From: Microbacterium sp.
GTDB lineage: Bacteria > Actinomycetota > Actinomycetes > Actinomycetales > Microbacteriaceae
NCBI RefSeq assembly: GCF_031180975.1
Contig: NZ_JAPSLI010000001.1
Location: forward strand, 527,197-591,196
DNA: 64,000 nt
Direction of reading: 5' to 3'
Shown here piece by piece: positions 1-7,681 of this stretch (within the stretch, counting starts at the first letter, position 1; every line of letters begins with the position of its first letter). The position numbers and the translations under genes were made by a program. The notes beneath the pieces are model-generated. The model was not told the origin of the DNA and did no database searches. It saw only the letters and a program-made list of their open reading frames with translations.

Positions 1-312
1 GCGCGTTACCTCCGCGAGTACGTACGCGAGCTGGGGACGTGGACCTGGGCGGATGCCGTCCACCACCTGTCCGCGCTGCCCGCCCGCCGGTTCGGTCTGG
101 GGCGGCGCGGCGTGGTGGAGCAGGGCGCGGTCGCCGACCTCGTTCTGGTCGATCCCGAGGCCGTGGCGGACACCGCCACCTACGAAGACCCCCGCTCACT
201 CGCCGTCGGGATCGACGACGTCTTCGTCGACGGCGTCCGCGTCCTCGCAGGCGGCGAGCCGACCGGGGCTCTGCCCGGTCGAGGACTGCGCCGAGCCGGG
301 GCCGCACGCTGA
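1..312 (+). CDS. N-acyl-D-amino-acid deacylase (D-aminoacylase), C-terminal fragment
   Basis: Frame 1 is open from the window edge to TGA at 310-312 and gives about 103 residues of a protein whose start lies outside. The fragment has the usual C-terminus of amidohydrolase-type D-aminoacylases: a helix ending in the LPARRFGL block, then GAVADLVLVDP, DTATYEDP and VGIDDVFVDGVRV, which form the small beta domain closing the TIM barrel. These cytosolic zinc enzymes release D-amino acids from N-acyl-D-amino acids. The metal ligands lie in the missing part, so substrate cannot be judged. The RidA gene starts 67 bp downstream on the same strand and may be co-transcribed, which fits an amino-acid catabolic role. 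Confidence 0.8.
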   Translation, partial: ARYLREYVRELGTWTWADAVHHLSALPARRFGLGRRGVVEQGAVADLVLVDPEAVADTATYEDPRSLAVGIDDVFVDGVRVLAGGEPTGALPGRGLRRAGAAR

Positions 313-379
313 GTCGCAGTCACGGCAGGCTGGAACAGTCGTGTCATCACAGAGTGTCATCGAAAGAAAGGAAGAGAAC

Positions 380-763
380 ATGCCGAAGGAAGGCTTCTAC
401 GCAGAGGGCGCTCCCGCTCCCGCCGGCCCGTACAGCCACGGGGTGGTCGCGAACGGGTTCCTGTACACGGCCGGATTCGGTCCGCAGGACGCCGACAACG
501 ACAACGCGATCTCGGACAACGTCGGCGACCAGACCCGCCAGGTGCTCCGCAACATCCAGAAGGTCCTCGCCGTGCACGGCCTGACCATGGACGACGTCGT
601 GAAGTCGACCGTGCACCTTCAGGACCTCGCCGACTTCGCCGAGTTCAACGAGGCGTACCAGGAGTTCTTCACTCCCCCGTACCCGGTCCGCACGACGGTC
701 GGCTCGCAGCTGGCGAACATCCTCGTCGAGATCGACGTGGTCGCCGCGCTGCCGCAGGCCTGA
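380..763 (+). CDS. RidA family (YjgF/YER057c/UK114) protein
   Basis: A 127-residue protein, the standard RidA length. RidA proteins are cytosolic trimers that hydrolyse reactive enamine/imine intermediates released by PLP enzymes. Visible family features are the N-terminal PAPAGPYSHGV strand, the central LRNIQKVLAVHGLTMDDVVK helix with the TVHLQDLADF strand, and the C-terminal PVRTTVGSQLANILVEID block, whose arginine normally binds the substrate carboxylate. The ATG at 380 is chosen because the purine-rich AAAGGAAGAG lies just upstream; the same frame is open further 5' but only through the end of the previous gene. Its place after a D-aminoacylase suggests a role in amino-acid degradation. 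Confidence 0.9.
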   Translation: MPKEGFYAEGAPAPAGPYSHGVVANGFLYTAGFGPQDADNDNAISDNVGDQTRQVLRNIQKVLAVHGLTMDDVVKSTVHLQDLADFAEFNEAYQEFFTPPYPVRTTVGSQLANILVEIDVVAALPQA

Positions 764-786
764 TCCGATCCGCGTCAGCCGGAAGG

Positions 787-826
787 GGCCCGTGGTCCAG
801 GTGCCGCCTGGGCCACGGGCCTTTCC
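787..826 (+). terminator. Rho-independent-like terminator after the RidA gene
   Basis: A perfect 9-bp stem (GGCCCGTGG at 787-795 with CCACGGGCC at 813-821) is followed by a T/C-rich run. It lies 23 bp past the stop codon and should end the D-aminoacylase/RidA transcript. Confidence 0.7.
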
Positions 827-846
827 TCTCTTCCCGGGTACGACGA

Positions 847-876
847 AACCCCCGCCGCTTCCGCGACGGGGGTTTT
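847..876 (-). terminator. Hairpin terminator downstream of tRNA-Arg
   Basis: AACCCCCGCCGC pairs with GCGACGGGGGTT around a TTCC loop with one mismatch, and short A and T runs lie on either side. On the minus strand it sits immediately 3' of tRNA-Arg. The A/T flanks let it work in both directions. Confidence 0.6.
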
Positions 877-883
877 CGACTTG

Positions 884-956
884 CGCGCCCCGAGGGACTC
901 GAACCCCCAACCTTCTGATCCGTAGTCAGATGCTCTATCCATTGAGCTAGGGGCGC
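884..956 (-). tRNA. tRNA-Arg (anticodon ACG)
   Basis: A 73-nt cloverleaf. The acceptor arms GCGCCCC and GGGGCGC pair fully, the anticodon stem TCTGA/TCAGA holds loop CTACGGA, and the T arm is GGGGG-TTCGAAC-CCC type. The anticodon is ACG, read as ICG after deamination. CCA is not encoded. It is followed on the minus strand by a hairpin terminator. Confidence 0.95.
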
Positions 957-1024
957 ACGACCCGCTCAGCGGGCCAGGGAATAGCCTACAACACGTTCGG
1001 GCCGGTTGCGAAATCGCCGACTGC

Positions 1025-1639
1025 TCACGCCCCGACGCCACGGTCGGCGGCCTTGCGCGCCGCCTTCTCGGCGGCCTTCTCGGCCGCCTTCGCCCGCTTG
1101 CGGCGTGCGCGCTGCTGCGATGAGAGCGCCTGCAGATCGACGAGCTTCAGCGCCTGCATCCGGGCTTCCCGCATCTTCTCGTACTCGGGGTCCTGATCCG
1201 GCCTCATCCCCTCGACGCGCAGGCGCCGGTCGAGGTTGCCGCGGACGTCGGCCCAGGCGGCCGCTCTGGCGTCCTCCACGAGGGCCCGCAGCGCCTCGGG
1301 GTCCTGCGTCATCTCGCGCAGCTTGGCGGCGACACCGAGGGACTGCCTGGCACGACGCTTCAGATTCCGCACGTCCCGGTCGCGGTAGTCGTGGGTGCCG
1401 TGCGAGTCGGAGTGGCGGCCGCGCGCCTTCTTGCGCAGCTTCTCGAGCATCTCGGCGGCCTGCTCGGACTCCTTCGCCATCGCGAGCAGCGCCTCCCGCG
1501 CGTCGTCGGAGTAGCGTTCGATGTCGAACGCGCCGCCCTGGGCGATCGTCCCGACCAGGATGTGGTTCTTCACGGCCAGCCGAGCGGCCGCCGTGGCGAT
1601 CGCGACGCCCTCGGCGATGGCATCCGCTGTCCGTCCCAC
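1025..1639 (-). CDS. Conserved hypothetical actinobacterial protein, lysine/alanine-rich C-terminus
   Basis: About 204 residues, no signal peptide or membrane segment. The first 55 residues look folded and hydrophobic (TADAIAEGVAIATAAARLAV, then an FDIERYSDDAREALLAMA helix). The rest is highly charged and helical, and ends in KAAEKAAEKAARKAADRG repeats, which suggest coiled coil or nucleic-acid contact. I recognise no catalytic motif. A GTG at 1639 is preferred over the GTG at 1645 because GGAGG then sits about 5 nt upstream; the earlier codon would overlap that site. It follows the GntR regulator on the same strand after a gap of about 50 bp, but a functional link is not evident. Confidence 0.65.
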   Translation of the reverse strand: MGRTADAIAEGVAIATAAARLAVKNHILVGTIAQGGAFDIERYSDDAREALLAMAKESEQAAEMLEKLRKKARGRHSDSHGTHDYRDRDVRNLKRRARQSLGVAAKLREMTQDPEALRALVEDARAAAWADVRGNLDRRLRVEGMRPDQDPEYEKMREARMQALKLVDLQALSSQQRARRKRAKAAEKAAEKAARKAADRGVGA

Positions 1640-1692
1640 CGTCACCTCCAGGATCGAGCGTACCGGCAGGAACCGGGCGGGACGAGCGCCTG

Positions 1693-2352
1693 TCAGGAGC
1701 CTTCTCCCGCCAGTCGCCGCAGGCGCCGCTCCGCCGCCTCGCGGCCGCCCTCGAGGTGCTTCGGCAGGAGTACGCGGATGGCGTCCACATCGCGCGCGGC
1801 CATGCTCTCCACGATCTGCTCGTGCTCGGTCGCCGACTCGACGAGATTGTCGTGCTGCCCGAACAGCCAGCGCAGCCGCGTGACGAGGATCGAGGCGAGC
1901 TCGTCGAGCATGTCGTTGCCGGCGAGGGCGAGCGCGGCCAGATGGAACTGCGCGGCGGCGGTGCGCGCGCCGTCGGCATCCTCGACCGCGGCAGCGGCCT
2001 TCTCTCGCGCGACGATCTCGCGCAGCCGAGCGATGCCGGCGTCGTCGTGTCGCTCGGTGGCGAGCACGAACACCAGCGTCTCGATCGCCTCGCGCACCTC
2101 GGCGAAGTCGCGGATGTCCTTCACCGAGAACTCCCGCACCCTCGCCCAGGAACGCGGCTTCTGCACCACGATCCCTTCCGAGACGAGAGTCCAGATCGCC
2201 TGCCGCACCGGCAGACGCGACACGTTCAGCTCCGCGGCGATGTCGCGCTCGACGAGACGAGCGCCGGGTGGGCGCCTGCCGAGCATGATGTCCTCCCGAA
2301 GTATGCCCGCCACCCGCTCGGATTCAAGCCCCGAGACCTTCTCCCCAGTCAT
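1693..2352 (-). CDS. GntR family transcriptional regulator with FCD ligand-binding domain
   Basis: About 219 residues. The N-terminal winged helix-turn-helix (roughly residues 10-70) has the family pattern: ILREDIMLGRRPPGARLVE, then DIAAELNVSRLPVRQAIWTL and a wing ending in the VREFS strand. The C-terminal all-helical FCD domain (residues 80-215) contains DFAEVREAIETLVF, a histidine in AAAQFHLAAL and the EHEQIVESMAARD helix, the usual metal/ligand pocket elements. FadR/FCD regulators bind palindromes and respond to small organic acids or sugar acids. I chose the internal ATG at 2352; the open frame begins at 2415, but those extra residues are basic and atypical. It is transcribed away from the large operon at 2567 and could control it, or the D-aminoacylase region. 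Confidence 0.88.
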   Translation of the reverse strand: MTGEKVSGLESERVAGILREDIMLGRRPPGARLVERDIAAELNVSRLPVRQAIWTLVSEGIVVQKPRSWARVREFSVKDIRDFAEVREAIETLVFVLATERHDDAGIARLREIVAREKAAAAVEDADGARTAAAQFHLAALALAGNDMLDELASILVTRLRWLFGQHDNLVESATEHEQIVESMAARDVDAIRVLLPKHLEGGREAAERRLRRLAGEGS

Positions 2353-2504
2353 GACGGGATTCAACCACGCGCGGCGGACCTTGCCCAGGGACCCTCGAAA
2401 CCTGCCGAGAAACATCTTGCGGACGGCCAGCGGGCAGGAGCATCATTAGCCCATCACTCGGAGGGGTTTCACTCCAGCAGCGCGGTGACCAGGGGGAAGC
2501 TGGG

Positions 2505-2549
2505 GCGATCGGGGCAGTACCTTCGTGTGCCCGATTCGCGCCCGATCGC
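2505..2549. promoter_or_regulatory. Inverted repeat upstream of the beta-sandwich operon
   Basis: A perfect 9-bp inverted repeat (GCGATCGGG at 2505-2513 and CCCGATCGC at 2541-2549) ends 17 bp before the GTG start at 2567. A third half-site-like CCCGATTCGCG lies between the arms. It sits in the 214-bp gap between the divergent GntR gene and the operon, where a promoter and operator are expected. Use as an operator is inferred from position only. Confidence 0.3.
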
Positions 2550-2566
2550 GTGCGAAGGAGTCCGCG

Positions 2567-4891
2567 GTGCTCAATTTCCTCAACCACTTCACCGTCCCCG
2601 GCGTCGATCACGTCATGGTGTTCCACGACGACCAGGACCCGAAGCAGTTCTACATGGTCCCGGAGCTGCCGTCCCTGCTGACCAGGGACGACGGCAGCCC
2701 GTCGTTCTCGCTGATCTCGTTCGCGCGCGACTTCACGCTGCTCGCGGACAAGGCGACCGCGCTTCCCACCGCCGAGACCGAGGGCGGACTGCTGCAACTC
2801 ACCACATGCCTCGAGGTCAGTCAGGAAGACCAGCAGAAGATCCGGCAGCACATCGCGGGCGGCATGGGGCGTGCGATGGTGCCGCGACTGAGCGGGCGGC
2901 GGCTCACGCTGATGCCCGCCGCCTCCCTCGTCGGCGGTGACATCTCACTGTCGTATCCGACCTGGGTGGACGGCAAGGTGGCGTTCCACCTGTTCCCGAG
3001 CGGCGGCGCCACCTTCATCAAAGCCATGGAGGGTTCGGAGAAGCCGTCCCTGGTGAGCAGCAATCTGGCTTCTTACACCGCATTGCTCGGGCAGGAAGGG
3101 CTGCGGCTCATCCGCAACGCAGTCGAGGAAGGCTGGAGCCCGGGGACGATCAACTACACGCTGTCCTTCGTCGCCCGCATCCCGAACCTCAAGGTGCACG
3201 TCTGGGGTGAGTCGCACGACGTCTACAACGAGATCAAAGAGCACTGCACGGTCGTGGAGACGTACCGCAGCGACGGCAGCACCCGCACCTACCGGTACCC
3301 GCAGGTGTCGAGCCTTACCGAGCTGCGCAACCTGTCCTCCGCCCTGCACATCGAGTACGACCTCGGCGACTTCCGCACGGCCGCAGCTTCCGGCGGAGAG
3401 GACCCGACGAAGGCGATCGAGGACCTCGTGTTCAACATCGTCCAGCAGATGGTGATCGAGAAGTTCCTCAGCCCAGGGTTCGAGCCCGGCCTGAAGGCGG
3501 AGAAGCTCGGCACCGATCCGCTCGCGCACGGCGGCGGCGAGCGGATGCCGGGCGGCAACCAGCTGTGGCTGAAGGATTTCGAACAGCGTGCGGATGCCAC
3601 GATCGACTTCACGTTCGAGGGGACGACGAACTTCCTGGTCGAGAAGCACCCGACCTCCGAACTGTTCGCCGTCATCGACCGGGAGCAGGTGAAGAAGTCC
3701 ATCATCGAAGCCGACCTCAGCAAGCCGTACTTCACCCTGCTGGATGTGCCCGTGCAGGTGACGGCCGACTTCGACCGCGACCCGATCGCCGCGATCAAGG
3801 TGTTCCTGGAGTACGACCAGGAGGACGAGAAGGGCGGGGGCCGCAAGCGCCAGGTCGAGGAGTTCCTGTTCGACTCGAACGAGGACCGCTACTTCTTCCG
3901 GGTGGTGATGGCGCGCGGGGCCGACGGCACCCCGAAGGACGAGTACACCTACCGCAGTCAGATCATCTACAAAGCCAGCGCGAAGTCGCAGGACCTCGCG
4001 CCGGTGACCACCAACGACCGCAACCTGATCATCGGGTACGACCAGCTGAACTGCGTCAACGTCGCGGTGTACTGGGGCGCGATCCCCGCGGATGCCGTAC
4101 AGCAGGTGCAGGTGTCGTTCCGCTACCCGGGGGTCGACCTCCCCTCCGCGACCGCCGACGTCGTGCTCCGCCTGGACGCCCCGCAGGCGAGCTGGTTCAC
4201 CTACACCGGCGACCACCGCTCCAGCGAATACGAGTACGACGTCACCTTCTTCATGACCGACGGGCAGCGGGTGACCCTGCCCACGCAGCGATCGTCGACG
4301 CAGCGACTGATCATGAACGCGCCGTTCGAGGACAAGCTGCGCGCCACCTTCGTGCCGCAGGGCGCATTTCCCCCGATCGCGTCCATCGTCGTCACCGCGA
4401 CCTACACCGACGGCGACTACGAGGTCAGCGACGTGCACTCGTTCGCCGGCGTCGGCGACACCTGGGAATGGAGCGTCGACCTGCGCGATCGCTCGAAGCG
4501 GGAGTTCACCTACAGGGTCGACGTCACCTACGCCGACGGCTCGTCGAGCCAGGGCGAACCGCGAACCGGCGCGGAGGGGACCGTGCTGGTGGGCGATGTC
4601 GCGCGGGACATGCTGCAGGTCGAGATCGTGCCCACTCTCCTCGACATGACGAAGTGGAAGCTCGTCATCGTCCGCCTGTCGTACGACGACGGCGCGGGCA
4701 CGACCGCCCAGCATGTGGCCCAGCTCACCGCGGCGCCACCCGACCCCGCCGCCCTGAAATGGGTCATCCCGATCACGGATGCCACAAAGCGCGGCTACAC
4801 GTACCAGATCCAGGCGTACGGCAACGCCGGTGAGCGCCACATGGTCGACCCCACGCCGTCGACCGACTCGCTGCTGGTGCTCGAGTTCTGA
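2567..4891 (+). CDS. Large beta-sandwich repeat protein A of the CHAT-linked locus (unknown function)
   Basis: 774 residues, GTG start with GAAGGAG 6 nt upstream. No signal peptide or membrane segment is visible. Residues 1-230 form a module shared with the proteins at 7682, 10200 and 12511: DDQDPKQFYMVPELP (about 22-36), a following strand ending in SLISFARD, and a second block EKPSLVSSNLASY then INYTLSFVARIP (about 158-206). A linker leads to a conserved junction, ADLSKPYFTLLDV (about 382-394). From there to the end I count four repeats of about 95 residues with the pattern V-x-V, then LEYD/FRY/YTDG strands, a Trp or Phe strand, and YxYxV plus DG near the end, as in Ig-like sandwiches. First gene of a nine-gene operon. 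No enzymatic motif seen; a structural or scaffold role is inferred. Confidence 0.75.
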   Translation: MLNFLNHFTVPGVDHVMVFHDDQDPKQFYMVPELPSLLTRDDGSPSFSLISFARDFTLLADKATALPTAETEGGLLQLTTCLEVSQEDQQKIRQHIAGGMGRAMVPRLSGRRLTLMPAASLVGGDISLSYPTWVDGKVAFHLFPSGGATFIKAMEGSEKPSLVSSNLASYTALLGQEGLRLIRNAVEEGWSPGTINYTLSFVARIPNLKVHVWGESHDVYNEIKEHCTVVETYRSDGSTRTYRYPQVSSLTELRNLSSALHIEYDLGDFRTAAASGGEDPTKAIEDLVFNIVQQMVIEKFLSPGFEPGLKAEKLGTDPLAHGGGERMPGGNQLWLKDFEQRADATIDFTFEGTTNFLVEKHPTSELFAVIDREQVKKSIIEADLSKPYFTLLDVPVQVTADFDRDPIAAIKVFLEYDQEDEKGGGRKRQVEEFLFDSNEDRYFFRVVMARGADGTPKDEYTYRSQIIYKASAKSQDLAPVTTNDRNLIIGYDQLNCVNVAVYWGAIPADAVQQVQVSFRYPGVDLPSATADVVLRLDAPQASWFTYTGDHRSSEYEYDVTFFMTDGQRVTLPTQRSSTQRLIMNAPFEDKLRATFVPQGAFPPIASIVVTATYTDGDYEVSDVHSFAGVGDTWEWSVDLRDRSKREFTYRVDVTYADGSSSQGEPRTGAEGTVLVGDVARDMLQVEIVPTLLDMTKWKLVIVRLSYDDGAGTTAQHVAQLTAAPPDPAALKWVIPITDATKRGYTYQIQAYGNAGERHMVDPTPSTDSLLVLEF

Positions 4892-4900
4892 GGAGCGGAC

Positions 4901-7138
4901 ATGCCTGACGCCGAGTTCTCCGTCGCGGCGCTCGCCGCACCCACCATGCAGCTGCGGTCGCAGATCGTCACGCGGCTCGTGCCCGGACTGATCAACCTCT
5001 CCGCGCTGCAGAGCATGTCGGTCGCCGCCCACGTCGACGACTCGCCACGCGTGACGTCGGCGCCCCAGCAGGTGGAGCGCGCGATCGCCGGCGCCGATGG
5101 GAACACGTACTTCGTGCCGCAGGCGCGCATCGCCGAGCGCTCGAAGGCCACGGGGGCCCCGCACGTCTTCCTCGCCAAATCAGCCGGGGTGGTCACGCTG
5201 CAGGTCTGGTTCGACCTGGTGCTCTTCCCGTCCCTTCCCACGGGGTCCTCGCCGCTGCCGGTGGACCACCACTCGGTCGCGCTGGTGCCGCTCTCCGGAG
5301 ACCCGATCGTGTTCGAGCGGTGCGATCTGCTGCCGCGGGGCGACCGCCCGGAGGAGGTGCTCGCGCGCCTGTACTGCGAGACGCCCGTCGACCCGAACAC
5401 GGTGGTACCGATGCTCGAGACGCCCGGCACACGGTTCCGCGTCGAAGGGGACGTGCACTACACGATCGAGGAGGGCGGCTCCGGCGTGCCCGAGGTCGAG
5501 GGTGTCTGGCCGCGGCTCGGCGGTCGCCTACGCGTGCTGGAGTCGCCCGTCGGTCCGCTGCTGCGGATGCGGCTCCCGGTCCAGCCGGAGCCGTCCGCCC
5601 CGGCGCTCGGCGGCGGCATGGTCTCCCGGTTCGTCCGCGATCACCGCGCCGGTGCGGTGATCCGCGATCACCGCACACCGCCGCCCGTCGGGCCGGCATC
5701 CGCAGCGCAGTGGGTGTCGAAGACCGCGCGCCTGTCGCTAGGCGCCGCCGACAACGGCGGGGTGGCGGCCTGCTTCCCCCGGGACGTGATGAGCAATCGC
5801 GCCATCTACGCGCAGGTCACATCCGGCTTCGGATCAGAGCCGTGGTCGGAGTGGGTGGACTCGCCCGAGGGCGCGTTCATGGACTCCCCCGTCCCGGACC
5901 AGTTCTACATGCTGCCCGACGAGTACCGTGTCGGCTTCGACGCCGACACGAAGCAGCCGGCGCTGATGGTGCTGCTCGTGCCGCCCAAGCGCCAGGAGGG
6001 GACGGAGACCCCGGCCTCCTTCGGCGCCGACTACACGCTGCGCACGAAGTTCAGCGTCGTGCCCTGGGTGGACCCGGCCCGGCGGGAGCGCCTCCGCGGC
6101 GAGATCGCGCGTCACGCCCGCGTCCCCTATCCCGACCTCGTCGTCGGCGGCATCCGCGAGGCGACCTGCGAGCTGTCGTCGGTGTTCCACGAGCTGGGCT
6201 CGTCGCTGGTCGGGGCGGACACCGGCTCGGTGAAGGTCGACGGCGCAGGTTTCGACCTGGTTCTGGACTGCACGAGCGAGTTCTACGCGACCCTCACCCA
6301 CCTGCTCGTCACGGAAGGGGTCGAAGCGGAGGTGACGGCGACGCTCGTCAGCCCGGCGGAGAGTCCGCGCGTGGCATCCGTGCCGGTGCGGCTGCGACTC
6401 GACCGCCCCGCGAGCGACGTCCTCTCGGCCGCGCTCGTCCCGCCCGCTCCGGCGGCGGATGCCGGCGCGGAACCGCCCGCCGAGACCGCCGCGACCCCCG
6501 CCCAGCCGGTGCTGCGGGTCAGCAATCCCCTGCCGTACGCCGTGTCGGTCTCACGCACGGTCGCGCGGCTGCTCGTCGTGGACGAATCGCTGCCCAGCCC
6601 GATCGGCTCGGTGGCCGCCACCGCCGAGCCGTCGGCGTTCCGTCTGCCGCCGGCCGCTGAGGCGCCGTCGACGGTCGACGTCGTGCTCACCGCCGAACCC
6701 AGCGCCCAACCGGCCGTGTTCGGTTCGGCGGGGGTGACGTTCGAGGGGATCGACGTCGAGATCGACCCGCAGCAGGTCCTGGCGAAGGCGTACGACACGG
6801 GCACGGCCGGGTCGGTGTCCAGCAGCGTCGACGTGCGCTGCTACCAGCTCGAGCATCCGGAATCCCGACCGCCGGCTCTCGCCGACGTGTTCGGGCTGGA
6901 GGTGCAGCTGCGCCGATCGGAGGAGTCGGCGCCCGTCACCGTCTTCCTGACCACCGACCAGCCGCGGGTCGAGGTGCAGATCTCGTTCTCGCTCAAGGAT
7001 ATCGTCGCGGGCATGCGCCCTGAGCAGCCGACCTTCGAGTGGCGCCGGCGCAACATGGCCGGATCCGGCACCGGCGACTGGTCGGAATGGGCGAGCATCA
7101 CCGGCAGGCAACTGTTCGTCTCACCGGTCGGGATGTGA
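4901..7138 (+). CDS. Beta-rich protein B of the CHAT-linked locus, with two degenerate copies of the shared module
   Basis: 745 residues, ATG 9 bp after the previous stop with GAGGAG upstream. It differs from its neighbours because the aromatic-proline block appears twice: NTYFVPQARIAE at about 68-80, followed by the VTLQVWFDLVLF strand, and VPDQFYMLPDEYRVGFDAD at about 331-349, followed by the LMVLLVPPK strand. Residues 430-745 are beta-rich and contain a disordered Ala/Pro stretch (about 510-535) and a segment on junctions such as VSNPLPYAVSVSRTVARLLVV. No signal peptide, membrane segment or catalytic motif is seen. Operon position between A and the small protein C suggests that the products assemble together; this is inference. 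Confidence 0.7.
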   Translation: MPDAEFSVAALAAPTMQLRSQIVTRLVPGLINLSALQSMSVAAHVDDSPRVTSAPQQVERAIAGADGNTYFVPQARIAERSKATGAPHVFLAKSAGVVTLQVWFDLVLFPSLPTGSSPLPVDHHSVALVPLSGDPIVFERCDLLPRGDRPEEVLARLYCETPVDPNTVVPMLETPGTRFRVEGDVHYTIEEGGSGVPEVEGVWPRLGGRLRVLESPVGPLLRMRLPVQPEPSAPALGGGMVSRFVRDHRAGAVIRDHRTPPPVGPASAAQWVSKTARLSLGAADNGGVAACFPRDVMSNRAIYAQVTSGFGSEPWSEWVDSPEGAFMDSPVPDQFYMLPDEYRVGFDADTKQPALMVLLVPPKRQEGTETPASFGADYTLRTKFSVVPWVDPARRERLRGEIARHARVPYPDLVVGGIREATCELSSVFHELGSSLVGADTGSVKVDGAGFDLVLDCTSEFYATLTHLLVTEGVEAEVTATLVSPAESPRVASVPVRLRLDRPASDVLSAALVPPAPAADAGAEPPAETAATPAQPVLRVSNPLPYAVSVSRTVARLLVVDESLPSPIGSVAATAEPSAFRLPPAAEAPSTVDVVLTAEPSAQPAVFGSAGVTFEGIDVEIDPQQVLAKAYDTGTAGSVSSSVDVRCYQLEHPESRPPALADVFGLEVQLRRSEESAPVTVFLTTDQPRVEVQISFSLKDIVAGMRPEQPTFEWRRRNMAGSGTGDWSEWASITGRQLFVSPVGM

Positions 7139-7142
7139 CGCC

Positions 7143-7658
7143 ATGTCCGAGACCCGTGACCGGCTGAACGCCTTCGGCGTGGTGTGCCGGCGCGCTGACG
7201 CCGGCACCTGGCGGTACGTGTCGGTCGCACCGTGGCCGCAACTCTCCGAAGCGGGCATACCGATGATCGGCCTGCTGTCCACCGGCGAAGTGTCGTTCCT
7301 GCAGCTGAGCGTGCAGTTGGACCCGCCCGGCTGGATGCTGGAGCAGCTCAGAGCCGCCCTCGCGCGCGACGGCGACACCGCAGGGATCACGCTCGTCAGC
7401 GGCGTGAGCGCCGTGCACGCGGTTGAGGTGGCCGTCGGTCGGACACCGCAGCGGCGGGTGGTCGGCCGGTCGGGCGGCAGCGGGTACCCGCCGTACACCG
7501 CCGTCCTGTCCATCCCGGCCGGCGCGGACGACCGCGCCGCCTTCGAAGGGGCGCTCCGCGGCGAACACGGCCGCCTCTCGGTCGCCTACCTGGCCGAGAC
7601 CGACGACGGCCCTGCGACCATCGCGGCGGACGTCGCCGACTGGACACGGCTGCACTGA
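7143..7658 (+). CDS. Small stand-alone version of the shared N-module (protein C)
   Basis: 171 residues, starting 4 bp after the previous gene. Residues 21-70 (GTWRYVSVAPWPQLSEAG, then PMIGLL, EVSFLQLSVQLD, WMLEQLRAAL) line up by eye with the first module of the large neighbours: the xYxxP block, a beta hairpin, a long strand, then an amphipathic helix. Nothing like the beta-sandwich repeats follows. The C-terminal half has two strand-rich stretches, VVGRSGGSGYPPYTAVLSIP and RLSVAYLAETDDGPATIAADV. No known enzyme motif. It could be an adaptor or cap built from the same module as the big proteins. Confidence 0.65.
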   Translation: MSETRDRLNAFGVVCRRADAGTWRYVSVAPWPQLSEAGIPMIGLLSTGEVSFLQLSVQLDPPGWMLEQLRAALARDGDTAGITLVSGVSAVHAVEVAVGRTPQRRVVGRSGGSGYPPYTAVLSIPAGADDRAAFEGALRGEHGRLSVAYLAETDDGPATIAADVADWTRLH

Positions 7659-7681
7659 CGCAGCCGGCGAAGGAGTCAGAC

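Noticed and set aside
884..956. tRNA-Arg as the other boundary of a genomic island carrying the CHAT locus
   Set aside because: The locus lies on the 5' side of the tRNA and no copy of the tRNA 3' end or an integrase was found near 2-23 kb.
1025..1639. Annotation of the conserved hypothetical as an asparagine synthase or other enzyme
   Set aside because: No amidotransferase, PP-loop or other catalytic motif is present in the lysine/alanine-rich sequence.
2945..5164. Long open frame on the minus strand opposite protein A (and similar ones opposite D, E and F)
   Set aside because: High GC makes long shadow frames common. These have His/Arg/Val-rich composition and no motif, and the plus-strand frames show family conservation.
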